From NCBI GenBank assembly GCA_947471505.1, contig CANIWM010000003.1:62001-126000 (forward strand): a stretch of 64,000 bases of DNA, read 5' to 3'. The stretch is from Chthoniobacteraceae bacterium. Its GTDB lineage: Bacteria; Verrucomicrobiota; Verrucomicrobiia; Chthoniobacterales; Chthoniobacteraceae. The notes below the pieces were generated by a model. It saw nothing but the letters and a program-made list of their open reading frames with translations, searched no databases and had not been told where the DNA came from. How positions within the stretch are numbered: position 1 is the stretch's first letter; each line of letters opens with the position of its first letter. The position numbers were made by a program, and so were the translations under genes. Positions 16,846 to 25,459 of this stretch are shown here, piece after piece.

Positions 16846-18029
16846 TGCCCGCCGCATTTTCCAACATACCGCGCCGCGTGGTCATCACAGCGATGGGCAC
16901 CGTCAGCCCGCTGGGAATCGGCTGCCGCGAAGCCTCGCGTGCGCTGCGGGAAAGCCGAGATTGCGTAGCGCCGGTGACGATGTTCGATGTCTCAAAATGT
17001 CGGTCGAAAACGGCAGGGCACGCGCCTTCGCTGCCGACGGAAGATGAGCGCCTGCACCCGGCTTCGCGCATGATGATCGCCGCTGCGCTGGAGGCTCGCG
17101 CGGGCGATGCGGGGTTCGTGCCGGAGTGTGCCGTCATCGGCACGACGAGCGGCGGGATGTCGGACGGCGAACGTTACTTCCGCACGCAGAGCACGCGGCA
17201 GCGCGGGCAAGGCGCGCTCATCGCGAACTACCCCGCGCAGCGCCCGGTGCTCGATGCGCTCCGCGCGCTCGGCTCCACGGCTCCGGCGCAGATTATCGCG
17301 AATGCTTGCGCGTCTGGGAGCAACGCGATCGGCCATGCGTTCCGGCTCATCCGCGCGGGCATTCACGACCGGGTGCTTGCGGGTGGATACGATGCGCTTT
17401 GCGAGCTGGTGTTTGTCGGGTTCGACTCACTGCAAGCGGCGACGACGGATAAAGTGCGGCCTTTTGATCGAGGGCGCAGCGGACTCGTGCTGAGCGAAGG
17501 CGCGGCGCTTTTGACACTCGAAGAACGGACCTCTGCGCTACGTCGCGGTGCTCCCATCCTCGCCGAGGTGACGGGCTACGGAATCTCCACCGACAACCAT
17601 CATCTCACCCAGCCGCACCCCAGCGGGATCGGCCCGGAGCAGGCGATGACTCGTGCCCTCGCCGATGCTCGGCGTGCGCCCGGCGAGATTGATTACATCA
17701 ACGCTCACGGGACGGCGACGGCCTTTAACGACAGCAGCGAAGGCGTGGCTATCGGGAAAGTTTTCGGTGCGCGAGTGCCCGTGAGTTCTACGAAAGGAAT
17801 GATGGGCCACTCGCTCGGCGCGGCGGGTGCCATCGAGGCGGTGTTCTGCGTGCTGGCGATGAACGAGCGATTCCTCCCGCCCAATATCAACTACCGCGAA
17901 GCCGACCCAGCGTTCGATTTGAACATCGTCGCGAACACCGCCCGCGATGCCGAATTGCGCGCCGTTTTATCGAACTCGTTTGGCTTTGGGGGCACGAATG
18001 CGTCCATCATTTTGGAGGTCGCACGATGA
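16845..18029 (+). CDS. Beta-ketoacyl-ACP synthase, FabF-like (active)
   Basis: 394 residues from the GTG at 16845, which overlaps the Nudix stop as TAGTG; this removes a non-homologous extension to 16737. RRVVITAMGTVSPLG is the usual KS opening. The Cys-His-His triad is intact: NACASGSNAIG (Cys155), INAHGTATAFND (His288) and KGMMGHSLGAAGA (His322), followed by SFGFGGTNAS. It should condense malonyl-ACP with an acyl chain. Its overlap with a second, triad-less ketosynthase (ATGA at 18026) suggests an obligate KS-alpha/KS-beta pair rather than housekeeping FabF. No ACP, ketoreductase or dehydratase gene is adjacent. Confidence 0.92.
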   Translation: MPAAFSNIPRRVVITAMGTVSPLGIGCREASRALRESRDCVAPVTMFDVSKCRSKTAGHAPSLPTEDERLHPASRMMIAAALEARAGDAGFVPECAVIGTTSGGMSDGERYFRTQSTRQRGQGALIANYPAQRPVLDALRALGSTAPAQIIANACASGSNAIGHAFRLIRAGIHDRVLAGGYDALCELVFVGFDSLQAATTDKVRPFDRGRSGLVLSEGAALLTLEERTSALRRGAPILAEVTGYGISTDNHHLTQPHPSGIGPEQAMTRALADARRAPGEIDYINAHGTATAFNDSSEGVAIGKVFGARVPVSSTKGMMGHSLGAAGAIEAVFCVLAMNERFLPPNINYREADPAFDLNIVANTARDAELRAVLSNSFGFGGTNASIILEVAR

Positions 18030-19039
18030 GCGCGCTCGCAAGTCGCATCCTCGGCACGGGCATCGTCACGCCGCACGGGACGGGCCTCGCTTTTGGGAAG
18101 GAACCGCCGCCCGTCAGCGAGATCACGAACCCCGAAACGGGCCGCAAGCACTTCATCGCGACCGCGCCCGCAGCATGCAGCGCGCACCTTGGCCGCGAAC
18201 CCCGGTTGCGCCGCGCGAGCACGATCAGCCTACTCGCTGCCACTGCCGCGCAGGCTGCGATTTTGCAAAGCGGCATCACGCCCGGCAGTCGCACGGCGCT
18301 CGTGCTCGGCGTGTCGAACGGCTGCGCGCAATACACGCGGCGGTTTTACGAACAGGTCGTCAAAACGGGAGCGAACACCGCGAGCCCGCTGCTCTTCCCG
18401 GAGACCGTCCACAATGCGCCCGCCAGTCACCTCGCCGCGATGCTGAAGCTCGACGGCGCGACTTACACGCTCATCGGCGACGCGACCGTCGGGCTGCAAG
18501 CGCTCCATATTGCCAACCAACTCCTTACGATGGGCGACGCCGATCACGTCATCGTCGCCGCCGCTGAGGAACTCGACTGGATCCTCGCCGAAGGCCACCA
18601 CCTTTGGCGGCTCACCAGCAGCACCGGCACTTGCCGCCCATACGCGGGCGGCGGGACATTGCTCGCCGAAGGTGCCGCCGCCGCTGTCCTCGCGCTCGAC
18701 GGCGGCTCCGCAAAACTCACGACTGTTCCCGGTCAAACAATCCCCAGCCGTCGCCACGCCACCGCCGCGCTGCGCGCCACAATTTCTCAGCTCGGCGACG
18801 TGCAGCCCGACCACATCGTGGACGGCGCAAACGGCACTTGGCTGGACACCGCATACGCGCAGTGCAGCCCGAGCGACCGGCGCGTTTCGCCAAAAGCGAA
18901 CATCGGCGACGCCATCGGTGCATCCGCGCTCCAGCAAGTCGTCCTCGCCGCCACGCTGCACGGGCGCACGCTCGTCCCCGCGCTCGGCTGGAACCAGCAA
19001 GCGGCAGCGGCGCTCGTGGAAAGTTCGGTAGAAAACTGA
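18026..19039 (+). CDS. Ketosynthase-like protein lacking all catalytic residues (chain-length-factor-like)
   Basis: 337 residues, overlapping the active KS by four bases. It keeps the thiolase-fold outline (ILGTGIVTPHGTG; LVLGVSNGCAQYTRRFYEQ; GDADHVIVAAAEELDW). Aligned to its neighbour, the active Cys is Ala153 (GDATVGLQAL), the first His is Asn269 (GANGTWLD) and the second is Asp295 (KANIGDAIGAS). It is about 60 residues shorter than usual and lacks a normal SFGFGG end. This matches a non-catalytic partner, as in type II PKS KS-beta or aryl-polyene heterodimers, that may set chain length. The product is unknown. Confidence 0.8.
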   Translation: MSALASRILGTGIVTPHGTGLAFGKEPPPVSEITNPETGRKHFIATAPAACSAHLGREPRLRRASTISLLAATAAQAAILQSGITPGSRTALVLGVSNGCAQYTRRFYEQVVKTGANTASPLLFPETVHNAPASHLAAMLKLDGATYTLIGDATVGLQALHIANQLLTMGDADHVIVAAAEELDWILAEGHHLWRLTSSTGTCRPYAGGGTLLAEGAAAAVLALDGGSAKLTTVPGQTIPSRRHATAALRATISQLGDVQPDHIVDGANGTWLDTAYAQCSPSDRRVSPKANIGDAIGASALQQVVLAATLHGRTLVPALGWNQQAAAALVESSVEN

Positions 19040-19075
19040 TTGGACGCCGGGCGCGGGAAAGACAACGCTCCCGCC

Positions 19076-19858
19076 ATGCACGAAGAACCTTTCCGCTGGG
19101 TCGAGGCGATTGCCAATCGGCGCGAATACATCGAAGACCAATTGGCCACCGGCAGCCCGATTGTCGGCCTCAGCTACCGCGACGGCGTATTGCTTTTCAC
19201 CCTCAGCCGCGAGCGACAAAAGCTGTTTGAAATCCACGACCGCATCGCCCTCGGTGGGCTCGGGCATCCCGGCGACATTGAGCGCCTGCGCCTAGCAGCC
19301 ATCGAGGTCGCAGGAGCAGAAGGCTTCGCACGTTCCGCCGATGATGTGTCGCTTCGGCGGCTCGCAAATTTCTCGCTCTCGCCCGCGTTGAAGGCAGCGT
19401 TTGAGCAAATCTACGGGCCGCCATTTTTAGCCCGACTGCTCTTCGCAGAGCTGGGCTGTCGCGGCACCCCGAACCTTTTCGCACGAGTGGATTTCGACGG
19501 CTCGATCCGCACGAACGGCGGATCGTTTGGGAAGTCATTCGAGGACTTCGGAGTCATCGCGGGGAAAGCGCTCGCCATGCGGCAAATGGAGACTTTTCTC
19601 GCCGCCAATCCGACTTCCTCCGCCACGCTCGCCGACGCACTGCGGACCGCCGCGAGCACTTGGGCGATGGGCCACATGGCGCTCGCGCAAGAGCGTGAGG
19701 CCGACGCGCCTTCGGCCACGGAACTCGCCGCGCACCTCGCCAGCCAGCTCGGCTCCACCAGCATCGAGGCCATCGTCATGGAGCACAAATCGCCTGTCGC
19801 CATCGCCTATCGCACGCTCGCCGAAACCGACGTGCGAGAAGCCCTCTCCGCCAAATAA
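19076..19858 (+). CDS. Proteasome alpha-subunit-like protein
   Basis: 260 residues from the ATG at 19076; a TTG at 19040 would add 12. It follows the bacterial 20S alpha pattern: an N-terminal helix (PFRWVEAIANRREYIEDQLATG), then SPIVGLSYRDGVLLFTLSRE, LFEIHDRIALGGLGHPGDIERLR and LLFAELG. Actinobacterial alpha subunits read closely along these segments (ALAYADGVL.., [20 protein letters not shown]). There is no N-terminal propeptide and Thr, so it should not be proteolytic itself. The last ~60 residues are atypical. No beta subunit, Pup, PafA or ARC-type ATPase gene is in the window. It lies 36 bases after the dead ketosynthase. Confidence 0.65.
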   Translation: MHEEPFRWVEAIANRREYIEDQLATGSPIVGLSYRDGVLLFTLSRERQKLFEIHDRIALGGLGHPGDIERLRLAAIEVAGAEGFARSADDVSLRRLANFSLSPALKAAFEQIYGPPFLARLLFAELGCRGTPNLFARVDFDGSIRTNGGSFGKSFEDFGVIAGKALAMRQMETFLAANPTSSATLADALRTAASTWAMGHMALAQEREADAPSATELAAHLASQLGSTSIEAIVMEHKSPVAIAYRTLAETDVREALSAK

Positions 19859-19866
19859 AACTCACC

Positions 19867-20919
19867 ATGTTCATCCGCACACTCCTACTTACCATCTGCG
19901 CACACGTCGCCGTCGCCGCCGACGCACCGCTCGCATTCACCGACTCCGCGCCCAAGCGCTACGAACTCACCGCCCGCGCCAGCCTCATAGACCCACGCGC
20001 AAAGCCGCATCCCGAGATTGATTTCGTTTTTGAAAAAGCCGGCAAACCCACCGACACCGAGAACGCCTCCGTGGACACGCGCGTGAAGCCGCAGGGCAAG
20101 CTCGTCATCTGGCTCATGGGGCCGAGCCCCGCGCTGTTCGAGCGTCTGAACAGCTACGGACTTCACGCCATCCGCGTCCACTACGCGAACGGCTGGTTTG
20201 GCCAGTTTGGGAAAGAGCCCGCGCCTGCCGACGACAAGTTCCTCGGCAAAATCCGCCTCGAAGCAGCCACCGGCGAAAACACCAGCGACGTCGTCGAAAT
20301 CCCCAAGCCCGACAGCATCCACGAGCGCGCCGTGCAGTTCGTGAAATGGCTCGCCAAAGAAAACCCGCAGGGCAAGTGGGACACCTTCCTCACGCCCGAA
20401 AAGAACGACCTGCGCTGGGAAAAAGTCATCCTCTCCGGCGCATCCCACGGCTCCACGACTGCCGCCCGATTTGCCAAAGCACAGCGCGTGGATCGCGTCG
20501 TCATGTTCTGCGGCCCGCGCGACCAATATGAGACGTGGCAAGGACTCCCATCGGCCACTCCTGCGAACCGCTTTTTCGGCTTCAGCCACACGCTCGACGG
20601 CGGCTGGAGCGGCGACCATTACTGCCGCTCGTGGGAGCTTCTCGGGCTACGCGAGTTTGGCCCCATCGTGGATGTGGATAAAGAGCCCGCGCCCTTCGGC
20701 AACACCCGCCGACTCATCACCAGCGCCGATGTCGGCGGCAACGCGAACCGCGCCCACGGCAGTGTCACGCCCGGAGGATCGGCGGTAAAGGGTGCCGACG
20801 GAAAGTTCATCCACGAAGCCGTCTGGCGCTACCTTTTCAACCAGCCTGTCGAAGTCACCGGCAAACCCGTCCCCCACGACGAAGGCTGCCGCATGGACCT
20901 CCGCCAGCCGAAGAAATAA
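19867..20919 (+). CDS. Secreted alpha/beta-hydrolase-fold protein
   Basis: 350 residues with a signal peptide (MFIRTLLLTICAHVAVAA). The nucleophile elbow GASHGS sits near residue 198 (VILSGASHGSTTAARFA), after a strand, as in esterases of this fold. VVMFCGPRDQY follows, and a possible catalytic His lies in GGNANRAHGSVTPGG or further on. The pattern resembles the BPSS1187-type hydrolase family in layout. The substrate is unknown; acting on an envelope or external ester is likely. It starts eight bases after the preceding stop and three bases before the 3D lipoprotein gene, so it is probably co-transcribed. Confidence 0.7.
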   Translation: MFIRTLLLTICAHVAVAADAPLAFTDSAPKRYELTARASLIDPRAKPHPEIDFVFEKAGKPTDTENASVDTRVKPQGKLVIWLMGPSPALFERLNSYGLHAIRVHYANGWFGQFGKEPAPADDKFLGKIRLEAATGENTSDVVEIPKPDSIHERAVQFVKWLAKENPQGKWDTFLTPEKNDLRWEKVILSGASHGSTTAARFAKAQRVDRVVMFCGPRDQYETWQGLPSATPANRFFGFSHTLDGGWSGDHYCRSWELLGLREFGPIVDVDKEPAPFGNTRRLITSADVGGNANRAHGSVTPGGSAVKGADGKFIHEAVWRYLFNQPVEVTGKPVPHDEGCRMDLRQPKK

Positions 20920-20922
20920 CCT

Positions 20923-21411
20923 ATGCTCATCCGACTTCTCTGCCTCTGCGCGGCACTCGCCGTCTCCGCTTGTTCCACCCGCAAGCTGCCGCCATACGAA
21001 CGCCCGATGGCGAAGACCCAATTCCAGCGGGTCCGCACGACCGCCTACACGCACACCGAGTCCGACCACCTCGCTTACGGCTGCAAGACCGCCTGCGGCA
21101 CGACGCTCCAGTGCGGCCACCTGAACAGCGCCGCCGCCGACTGGTCCCGCTGGCCAAAAGGCACCATCTTTCGCATCTGCGACACAGGCGACGTATGCCG
21201 CGTGGATGACATCGGCTGGGCGCTCTCGGGCCGCAACACCATAGACATTTACAAGCCCAGCCGCAGCGCCATGAACGCATGGGGCACACGTAACGTGGAC
21301 ATCGAAATCCTCAAATGGGGCACCCCGCAAGAGAGCTTTGACATCCTTAAACCGCGTGCCCGTTTCCCTCATGTGAAGCGGATGCTGGATGATTTGAAGC
21401 GCGATATTTAG
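20923..21411 (+). CDS. Lipoprotein with 3D (double-psi beta-barrel) domain
   Basis: 162 residues. The signal peptide ends at the lipobox AVSAC (Cys17), so the protein is lipidated. TTAYTHTESDHLAYG begins the domain, and VDDIGWALSGRNTIDIYKPS carries the Asp residues that name the 3D fold, shared with MltA and Rpf-like lytic proteins. Four Cys residues (YGCKTACG, LQCGH, RICDTGDVCR) could form disulfides. A role on peptidoglycan is likely but catalysis is unproven. It converges tail to tail with the release-factor-like gene (5 bases). Confidence 0.8.
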   Translation: MLIRLLCLCAALAVSACSTRKLPPYERPMAKTQFQRVRTTAYTHTESDHLAYGCKTACGTTLQCGHLNSAAADWSRWPKGTIFRICDTGDVCRVDDIGWALSGRNTIDIYKPSRSAMNAWGTRNVDIEILKWGTPQESFDILKPRARFPHVKRMLDDLKRDI

Positions 21412-21416
21412 CGCGC

Positions 21417-21815
21417 TCAGAAATCCTTCGAGCGCAGCTTCTTCACGTCGGAGCGCTTCTTTTTCGAGGCCAGCATCCGCTGCTTCACCTTCCACGGGCG
21501 CTTCGCCGTCTGCCGCCGCACCTTTTCCTTCGCGTTCTTCGCGGCCTTCTTCGCCGCGTCGCGCGCCTCGGCGATGGCGTCAAAAATCCGCTCCCACGCG
21601 AGTACGCGGTTCTGCGCTTGCGAGCGCGTGTCTTGCGCGGTGACGCCTGTGCCCGTGGGCAAATGCGAGACGCTGACGGCGGTAGAAACCTTGTTCACAT
21701 TCTGCCCGCCGGGCCCGCTGCTGCGGTGGAAGTTTTCCTCGAAGTCCTCCAGCCGCAAATCCAGCGCCTTCGCACGAGCGAGTCGGAATGCCTGAAAGTC
21801 GGATGCGGTTTGCAT
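21417..21815 (-). CDS. ArfB/YaeJ-like peptidyl-tRNA hydrolase
   Basis: 132 residues. The release-factor GGQ loop is intact (SSGPGGQNVNKVSTAV, about 32-47), and it lacks the codon-recognition domains of PrfA/PrfB. The C-terminal third is very basic (KRPWKVKQRMLASKKKRSDVKKLRSKDF), like the tail of ArfB that enters the empty mRNA channel. ArfB rescues ribosomes stalled without a stop codon by hydrolysing peptidyl-tRNA. The length is close to E. coli ArfB (140). The gene is divergent from the MoxR operon. Confidence 0.85.
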   Translation of the reverse strand: MQTASDFQAFRLARAKALDLRLEDFEENFHRSSGPGGQNVNKVSTAVSVSHLPTGTGVTAQDTRSQAQNRVLAWERIFDAIAEARDAAKKAAKNAKEKVRRQTAKRPWKVKQRMLASKKKRSDVKKLRSKDF

Positions 21816-21967
21816 GGCTGGCGATTACCAGACGCGGCGAGGAAAGCCAACGCCGTAGCTGCGACGCCCTCGTCGCAGTAAGTGCCTGCGGCGCCCCGCC
21901 GCAGCGAATAAATGTTTCCCTCATAGACAAAACGCTCACTTTGCCCCGCTATACGCGGACAAATTTC

Positions 21968-22957
21968 ATGTCGAACAACACTCAGGAAATCACCAACCGG
22001 GTCAAAGAACACTCCGCGTGGGTCGAAGGGCTACAACGCGAAGTCGCGAAGGTCGTCGTCGGTCAACGCTATCTCATCGAAGGGCTGCTCGTCGGCCTGC
22101 TCACCAATGGCCACGTCTTGCTGGAAGGCGTGCCGGGGCTGGCGAAGACGCTCACCGTGAAGACGCTCAGCTCAGCGATTCGCACGGGCTTTAGCCGCAT
22201 CCAGTTCACGCCCGACCTGCTGCCGGCGGACCTCATCGGCACGCTCATCTACAATCCTCGCGAAGGTGTCTTCACCACGAAGAAGGGGCCGATTTTCTCC
22301 AACCTCATCCTCGCCGATGAAATCAACCGCGCCCCGGCGAAAGTGCAGTCCGCCTTACTCGAAGCGATGCAAGAGCGGCAAGTCACCCTCGGCGACACGA
22401 CGCATAAATTGCCCGACCCTTTCCTCGTCCTCGCGACCCAAAACCCGCTGGAGCAAGAAGGCACTTACCAGCTCCCCGAAGCGCAACTCGACCGTTTTCT
22501 GCTGAAACTCAAAGTCGGCTACCCGACCAAAGTCGAAGAGCGCCAAATCCTCGACCTCATGGGCACGAGCGCGCCAAAGCTCGACGTTTCGCCCGTCGTC
22601 GAGCCCGAGCAAATCCTCCGCGCCCGCGAGCTGGTGAACAGCATCTACATTGACGACCGAGTGAAGGACTACATCGTGGACATCGTCTTCGCGACCCGCG
22701 AACCCGCGGCCTACAAACTGCAAATGAGCGGCCTCATCCGCTACGGAGCCAGCCCCCGCGCCACCATCGCCCTCACACTCGCCGCCCGAGCCAAAGCCTT
22801 CCTCAGCGGACGCGGCTACGTCACCCCGCAAGACGTAAAAAGCATCGGCCTAGACGTGCTCCGCCACCGCGTAGCCGTGACCTACGAAGCCGAAGCCGAA
22901 GACCTCACCAGCGAGAAGATCGTGGAGAAGATTTTCGCGACGTTGCCTGTTCCCTAG
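21968..22957 (+). CDS. MoxR-family AAA+ ATPase
   Basis: 329 residues from the ATG at 21968; the longer frame to 21788 runs antisense over arfB. Walker A is GVPGLAKT (about 54-61) and Walker B with the MoxR signature is LADEINRAPAKVQSALLEAMQE. Sensor 1 (ATQNP) and the C-terminal lid follow. MoxR proteins act as chaperone-like ATPases with VWA-domain partners. Here it leads a Bat-type operon, five bases ahead of the DUF58 gene, so maturation or assembly of an envelope protein complex is the likely job. Confidence 0.93.
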   Translation: MSNNTQEITNRVKEHSAWVEGLQREVAKVVVGQRYLIEGLLVGLLTNGHVLLEGVPGLAKTLTVKTLSSAIRTGFSRIQFTPDLLPADLIGTLIYNPREGVFTTKKGPIFSNLILADEINRAPAKVQSALLEAMQERQVTLGDTTHKLPDPFLVLATQNPLEQEGTYQLPEAQLDRFLLKLKVGYPTKVEERQILDLMGTSAPKLDVSPVVEPEQILRARELVNSIYIDDRVKDYIVDIVFATREPAAYKLQMSGLIRYGASPRATIALTLAARAKAFLSGRGYVTPQDVKSIGLDVLRHRVAVTYEAEAEDLTSEKIVEKIFATLPVP

Positions 22958-22962
22958 GGCTG

Positions 22963-23850
22963 ATGGAAAACGCTCGCGACATCCTCAAAAAAATCCGCCG
23001 TCTCGAACTGAAAACTCGCGGCATGATCGACGCGGCTTTCTCCGGCCAGTATCGCTCGGTTTTCAAAGGGCGCGGGATGAATTTTGAGGAGGTACGGGAG
23101 TATCAGCCGGGGGATGAGGTGCGGGCGATTGATTGGAATGTCACTGCTCGGACGGGCGATGCGTATATTAAGAAGTTCACCGAGGAGCGGGAGCTGACGG
23201 TGATGCTGGTGGTGGATGTCTCGGCGTCGGGGGAGTTTGGGAGCGTGAATCTGAGCAAGCGCGAGCTGGCGGCGGAAGTGGCTTGTTTGTTCGCGTTCAG
23301 CGCGATTCGGAACAACGACAAAGTGGGCTGCATCCTCTTCTCAGATCACGTCGAGCTGATGGTTCCGCCCGCGAAAGGACGAGCTCATGCGCTGCGGATC
23401 ATTCGCGAGATTTTGTTCTTCGAGCCGAAGGGGCGCGGGACGAATGTGGCGTGCGCGCTGGAGGCGATGAACCGTGTGCTGTCGCGGCGAGCTGTGGTTT
23501 TCCTCGTGAGCGATTTTCAAGCGGCGGATTTTTCAAAGCCAATGAATGTCGCAGCGCGGCGGCACGACATGGTGGCGATTCCCGTGGTGGACCCCGGCGA
23601 ATTGGATCTGCCGGACGTGGGGCGCGTCGTGCTGGAAGACGCGGAGACGGGCGAGCGAATGGTCATTAATACGAGCGACCGGCGCACGCGGCTGCGATTT
23701 GCGGAGAACATCGGCGGGCCGCTGGAGCAATGGCCCGCTTACTTCCGGCGGTACGGCGTGGAGTCCATCACGCTGCGGACGGACCAAGATTACGTACCGG
23801 CGCTGCGGCGGTTTTTTAAGCAGCGGACGAGTCGGCTTTTGCACGGATGA
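22963..23850 (+). CDS. DUF58 (VWA-like) protein
   Basis: 295 residues. The DUF58 signature is clear: GRGMNFEEVREYQPGDEVRAIDWNVTARTG (about 36-65) followed by a VWA-like domain starting MLVVDVSASGEFG with a MIDAS-like DVSAS. No membrane segments are present, so it is cytoplasmic, where it usually pairs with MoxR. It overlaps the next gene by four bases (ATGA at 23847). A shift from C-ending to G-ending codons occurs just after its start. Confidence 0.92.
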   Translation: MENARDILKKIRRLELKTRGMIDAAFSGQYRSVFKGRGMNFEEVREYQPGDEVRAIDWNVTARTGDAYIKKFTEERELTVMLVVDVSASGEFGSVNLSKRELAAEVACLFAFSAIRNNDKVGCILFSDHVELMVPPAKGRAHALRIIREILFFEPKGRGTNVACALEAMNRVLSRRAVVFLVSDFQAADFSKPMNVAARRHDMVAIPVVDPGELDLPDVGRVVLEDAETGERMVINTSDRRTRLRFAENIGGPLEQWPAYFRRYGVESITLRTDQDYVPALRRFFKQRTSRLLHG

Positions 23851-24449
23851 AACGGGACGCAACGAGCAAAAGTTTTTGGTGCGTAGCGCTGGCGATGTTC
23901 GCCGCGCTTTCATCCGCGCACGCCGCTATCCAAGCCGCTCCGCAAACTCCCGAAGCTCCCGATCCGCTCGCTGAACTGCGCGACAACTCGCGGCTGGTCG
24001 AGGTGCCTTGGCCGGAGTGGGTTTGGTGGGCCATTGGCGCGGGCTCGCTGCTGGTGGTGGCGCTCATCGTTTGGGCGACTGTTCGCTTTATTAAGAGCCG
24101 CCCGAAACCTCTGCCGCCGACGCCGCGCGAGTTGGCGATGCGGGCGCTGAATACGCTGCGTGGGAAGATGCTGGATGCGGAGCCGTATGCGTTCAGCGTC
24201 GAGGTGTCGGATGTGCTGCGGACGTTTATCAGTGCCCATTACGCGCTGTTTGCGACGCAGCAGACTTCGCCCGAGTTTTTGGCGAGCATTGCGTCGTCGC
24301 CGCGATTTTCGCCGCAGGATCGCGAGGCGTTGGCGACGTTTCTGGAACGGTGCGATTTGCTGAAGTTTGCGCGGGTGGAGGCGGGCTCGGGAGAAAATAT
24401 GGAGTTGCTGCGCGAGGCGGAGGCGTTTGTGCAAGGAGGCGGGAAATGA
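23847..24449 (+). CDS. DUF4381-type membrane protein of the Bat operon
   Basis: 200 residues. A cleavable signal (SFWCVALAMFAALSSAHA) and a second membrane helix (WVWWAIGAGSLLVVALIVWATVRF, about 56-80) frame a short periplasmic segment with a PDPLAELRDNSRL motif typical of this family. A cytoplasmic helical domain follows (VLRTFISAHYALFATQQTS). It usually sits between DUF58 and BatA and is thought to be part of the same complex. It overlaps its neighbours on both sides (ATGA at 23847 and 24446). Confidence 0.8.
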   Translation: MKRDATSKSFWCVALAMFAALSSAHAAIQAAPQTPEAPDPLAELRDNSRLVEVPWPEWVWWAIGAGSLLVVALIVWATVRFIKSRPKPLPPTPRELAMRALNTLRGKMLDAEPYAFSVEVSDVLRTFISAHYALFATQQTSPEFLASIASSPRFSPQDREALATFLERCDLLKFARVEAGSGENMELLREAEAFVQGGGK

Positions 24450-25459
24450 GGTTCGGCGACGTGCTCAATTTCGCCGCGCCTTGGTGGCTGCTGGGGATTC
24501 CGCTGCTGCTCGCGCTTTCGTGGATGCTGGGAGGACGCGGGCCGACGGCGGCGATCCGGTTTTCATCGCTCTTGGGGATGCGCGGCGTGGGTCGTGTGAA
24601 GCCTGCGGGCTGGCGAGGATTTGGCGCGGGGCTGATGATGCTGGGGCTGGCGATGTGCTTCATCGCGCTGGCGCGTCCGCAACTCGGTAGCTCGAACGAA
24701 ACCATCGAATCATCCGGCGTGGACATCGTGCTGGCGCTGGATGTTTCGGGCTCGATGTTGGCGGAGGATTTCACGCTCGGTGGGCAGCGGGCGAATCGGC
24801 TGGATGCGGTCAAGGACGTGACGCGGCGCTTTATCCAAGGTCGGCCCAATGACCGCATCGGCATCGTGGCGTTTGCCGGTCGTCCGTATCTCGTGAGCCC
24901 GCTGACGCTGGACCATGCTTGGCTGGAGAAGAATCTGGAGCGACTGCGCATCGGGCTGGTGGAGGATGGAACGTCCGTCGGTGCGGCGCTCTCCAGCGCG
25001 GCGAATCGGCTCAAGGACAAGCCCTCGAAAAGCAAGATTCTCGTGCTGCTGACGGATGGCGACGAGACAATCAAAACCGTGCCGCCGAACACAGCGGCGG
25101 AGGCGGCGAAAGCGGTGGGTATTAAGATTTACACCATCGCGGCGGGGACGAACGGGCTTGCCCCGTATCCGGCGCAGGACATGTTTGGGCGGAAGGTGTA
25201 TCGGCAGATTCAGGCGACTGTGGATGAAGGCTCACTGCGGAAGATTGCCGAGATCGGCGGCGGGCAGTTTTTCCGCGCAACGGACACGGCTTCGCTGAAC
25301 GATATTTTCAGTCAAATTGACAAGCTGGAGAAGACGGAGGTGAAGCTGAACAAGAAGGTGGATTGGCGCGACTTTTACCAAGCCTTTCTCGGTGCTGGGT
25401 TGGCTCTGGCGCTGCTGCACTGGCTTTTAAGTCAGACGATTTGGAGGACGATTCCATGA
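24446..25459 (+). CDS. BatA-like VWA-domain membrane protein
   Basis: 337 residues from the ATG at 24446 (overlapping the preceding TGA). An N-terminal membrane pair (WWLLGIPLLLALSWML; LMMLGLAMCFIALARP) precedes a VWA domain with an intact MIDAS, ALDVSGSM (about 95-102), plus the later threonine and aspartate loops (EDGTSVG; LLTDGDE). A closing helix (FLGAGLALALLHWLL) puts the domain in the periplasm. The Bat proteins were first linked to aerotolerance in Bacteroides, with the mechanism unsettled. ATGA overlap with BatB at 25456. Confidence 0.9.
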   Translation: MRFGDVLNFAAPWWLLGIPLLLALSWMLGGRGPTAAIRFSSLLGMRGVGRVKPAGWRGFGAGLMMLGLAMCFIALARPQLGSSNETIESSGVDIVLALDVSGSMLAEDFTLGGQRANRLDAVKDVTRRFIQGRPNDRIGIVAFAGRPYLVSPLTLDHAWLEKNLERLRIGLVEDGTSVGAALSSAANRLKDKPSKSKILVLLTDGDETIKTVPPNTAAEAAKAVGIKIYTIAAGTNGLAPYPAQDMFGRKVYRQIQATVDEGSLRKIAEIGGGQFFRATDTASLNDIFSQIDKLEKTEVKLNKKVDWRDFYQAFLGAGLALALLHWLLSQTIWRTIP

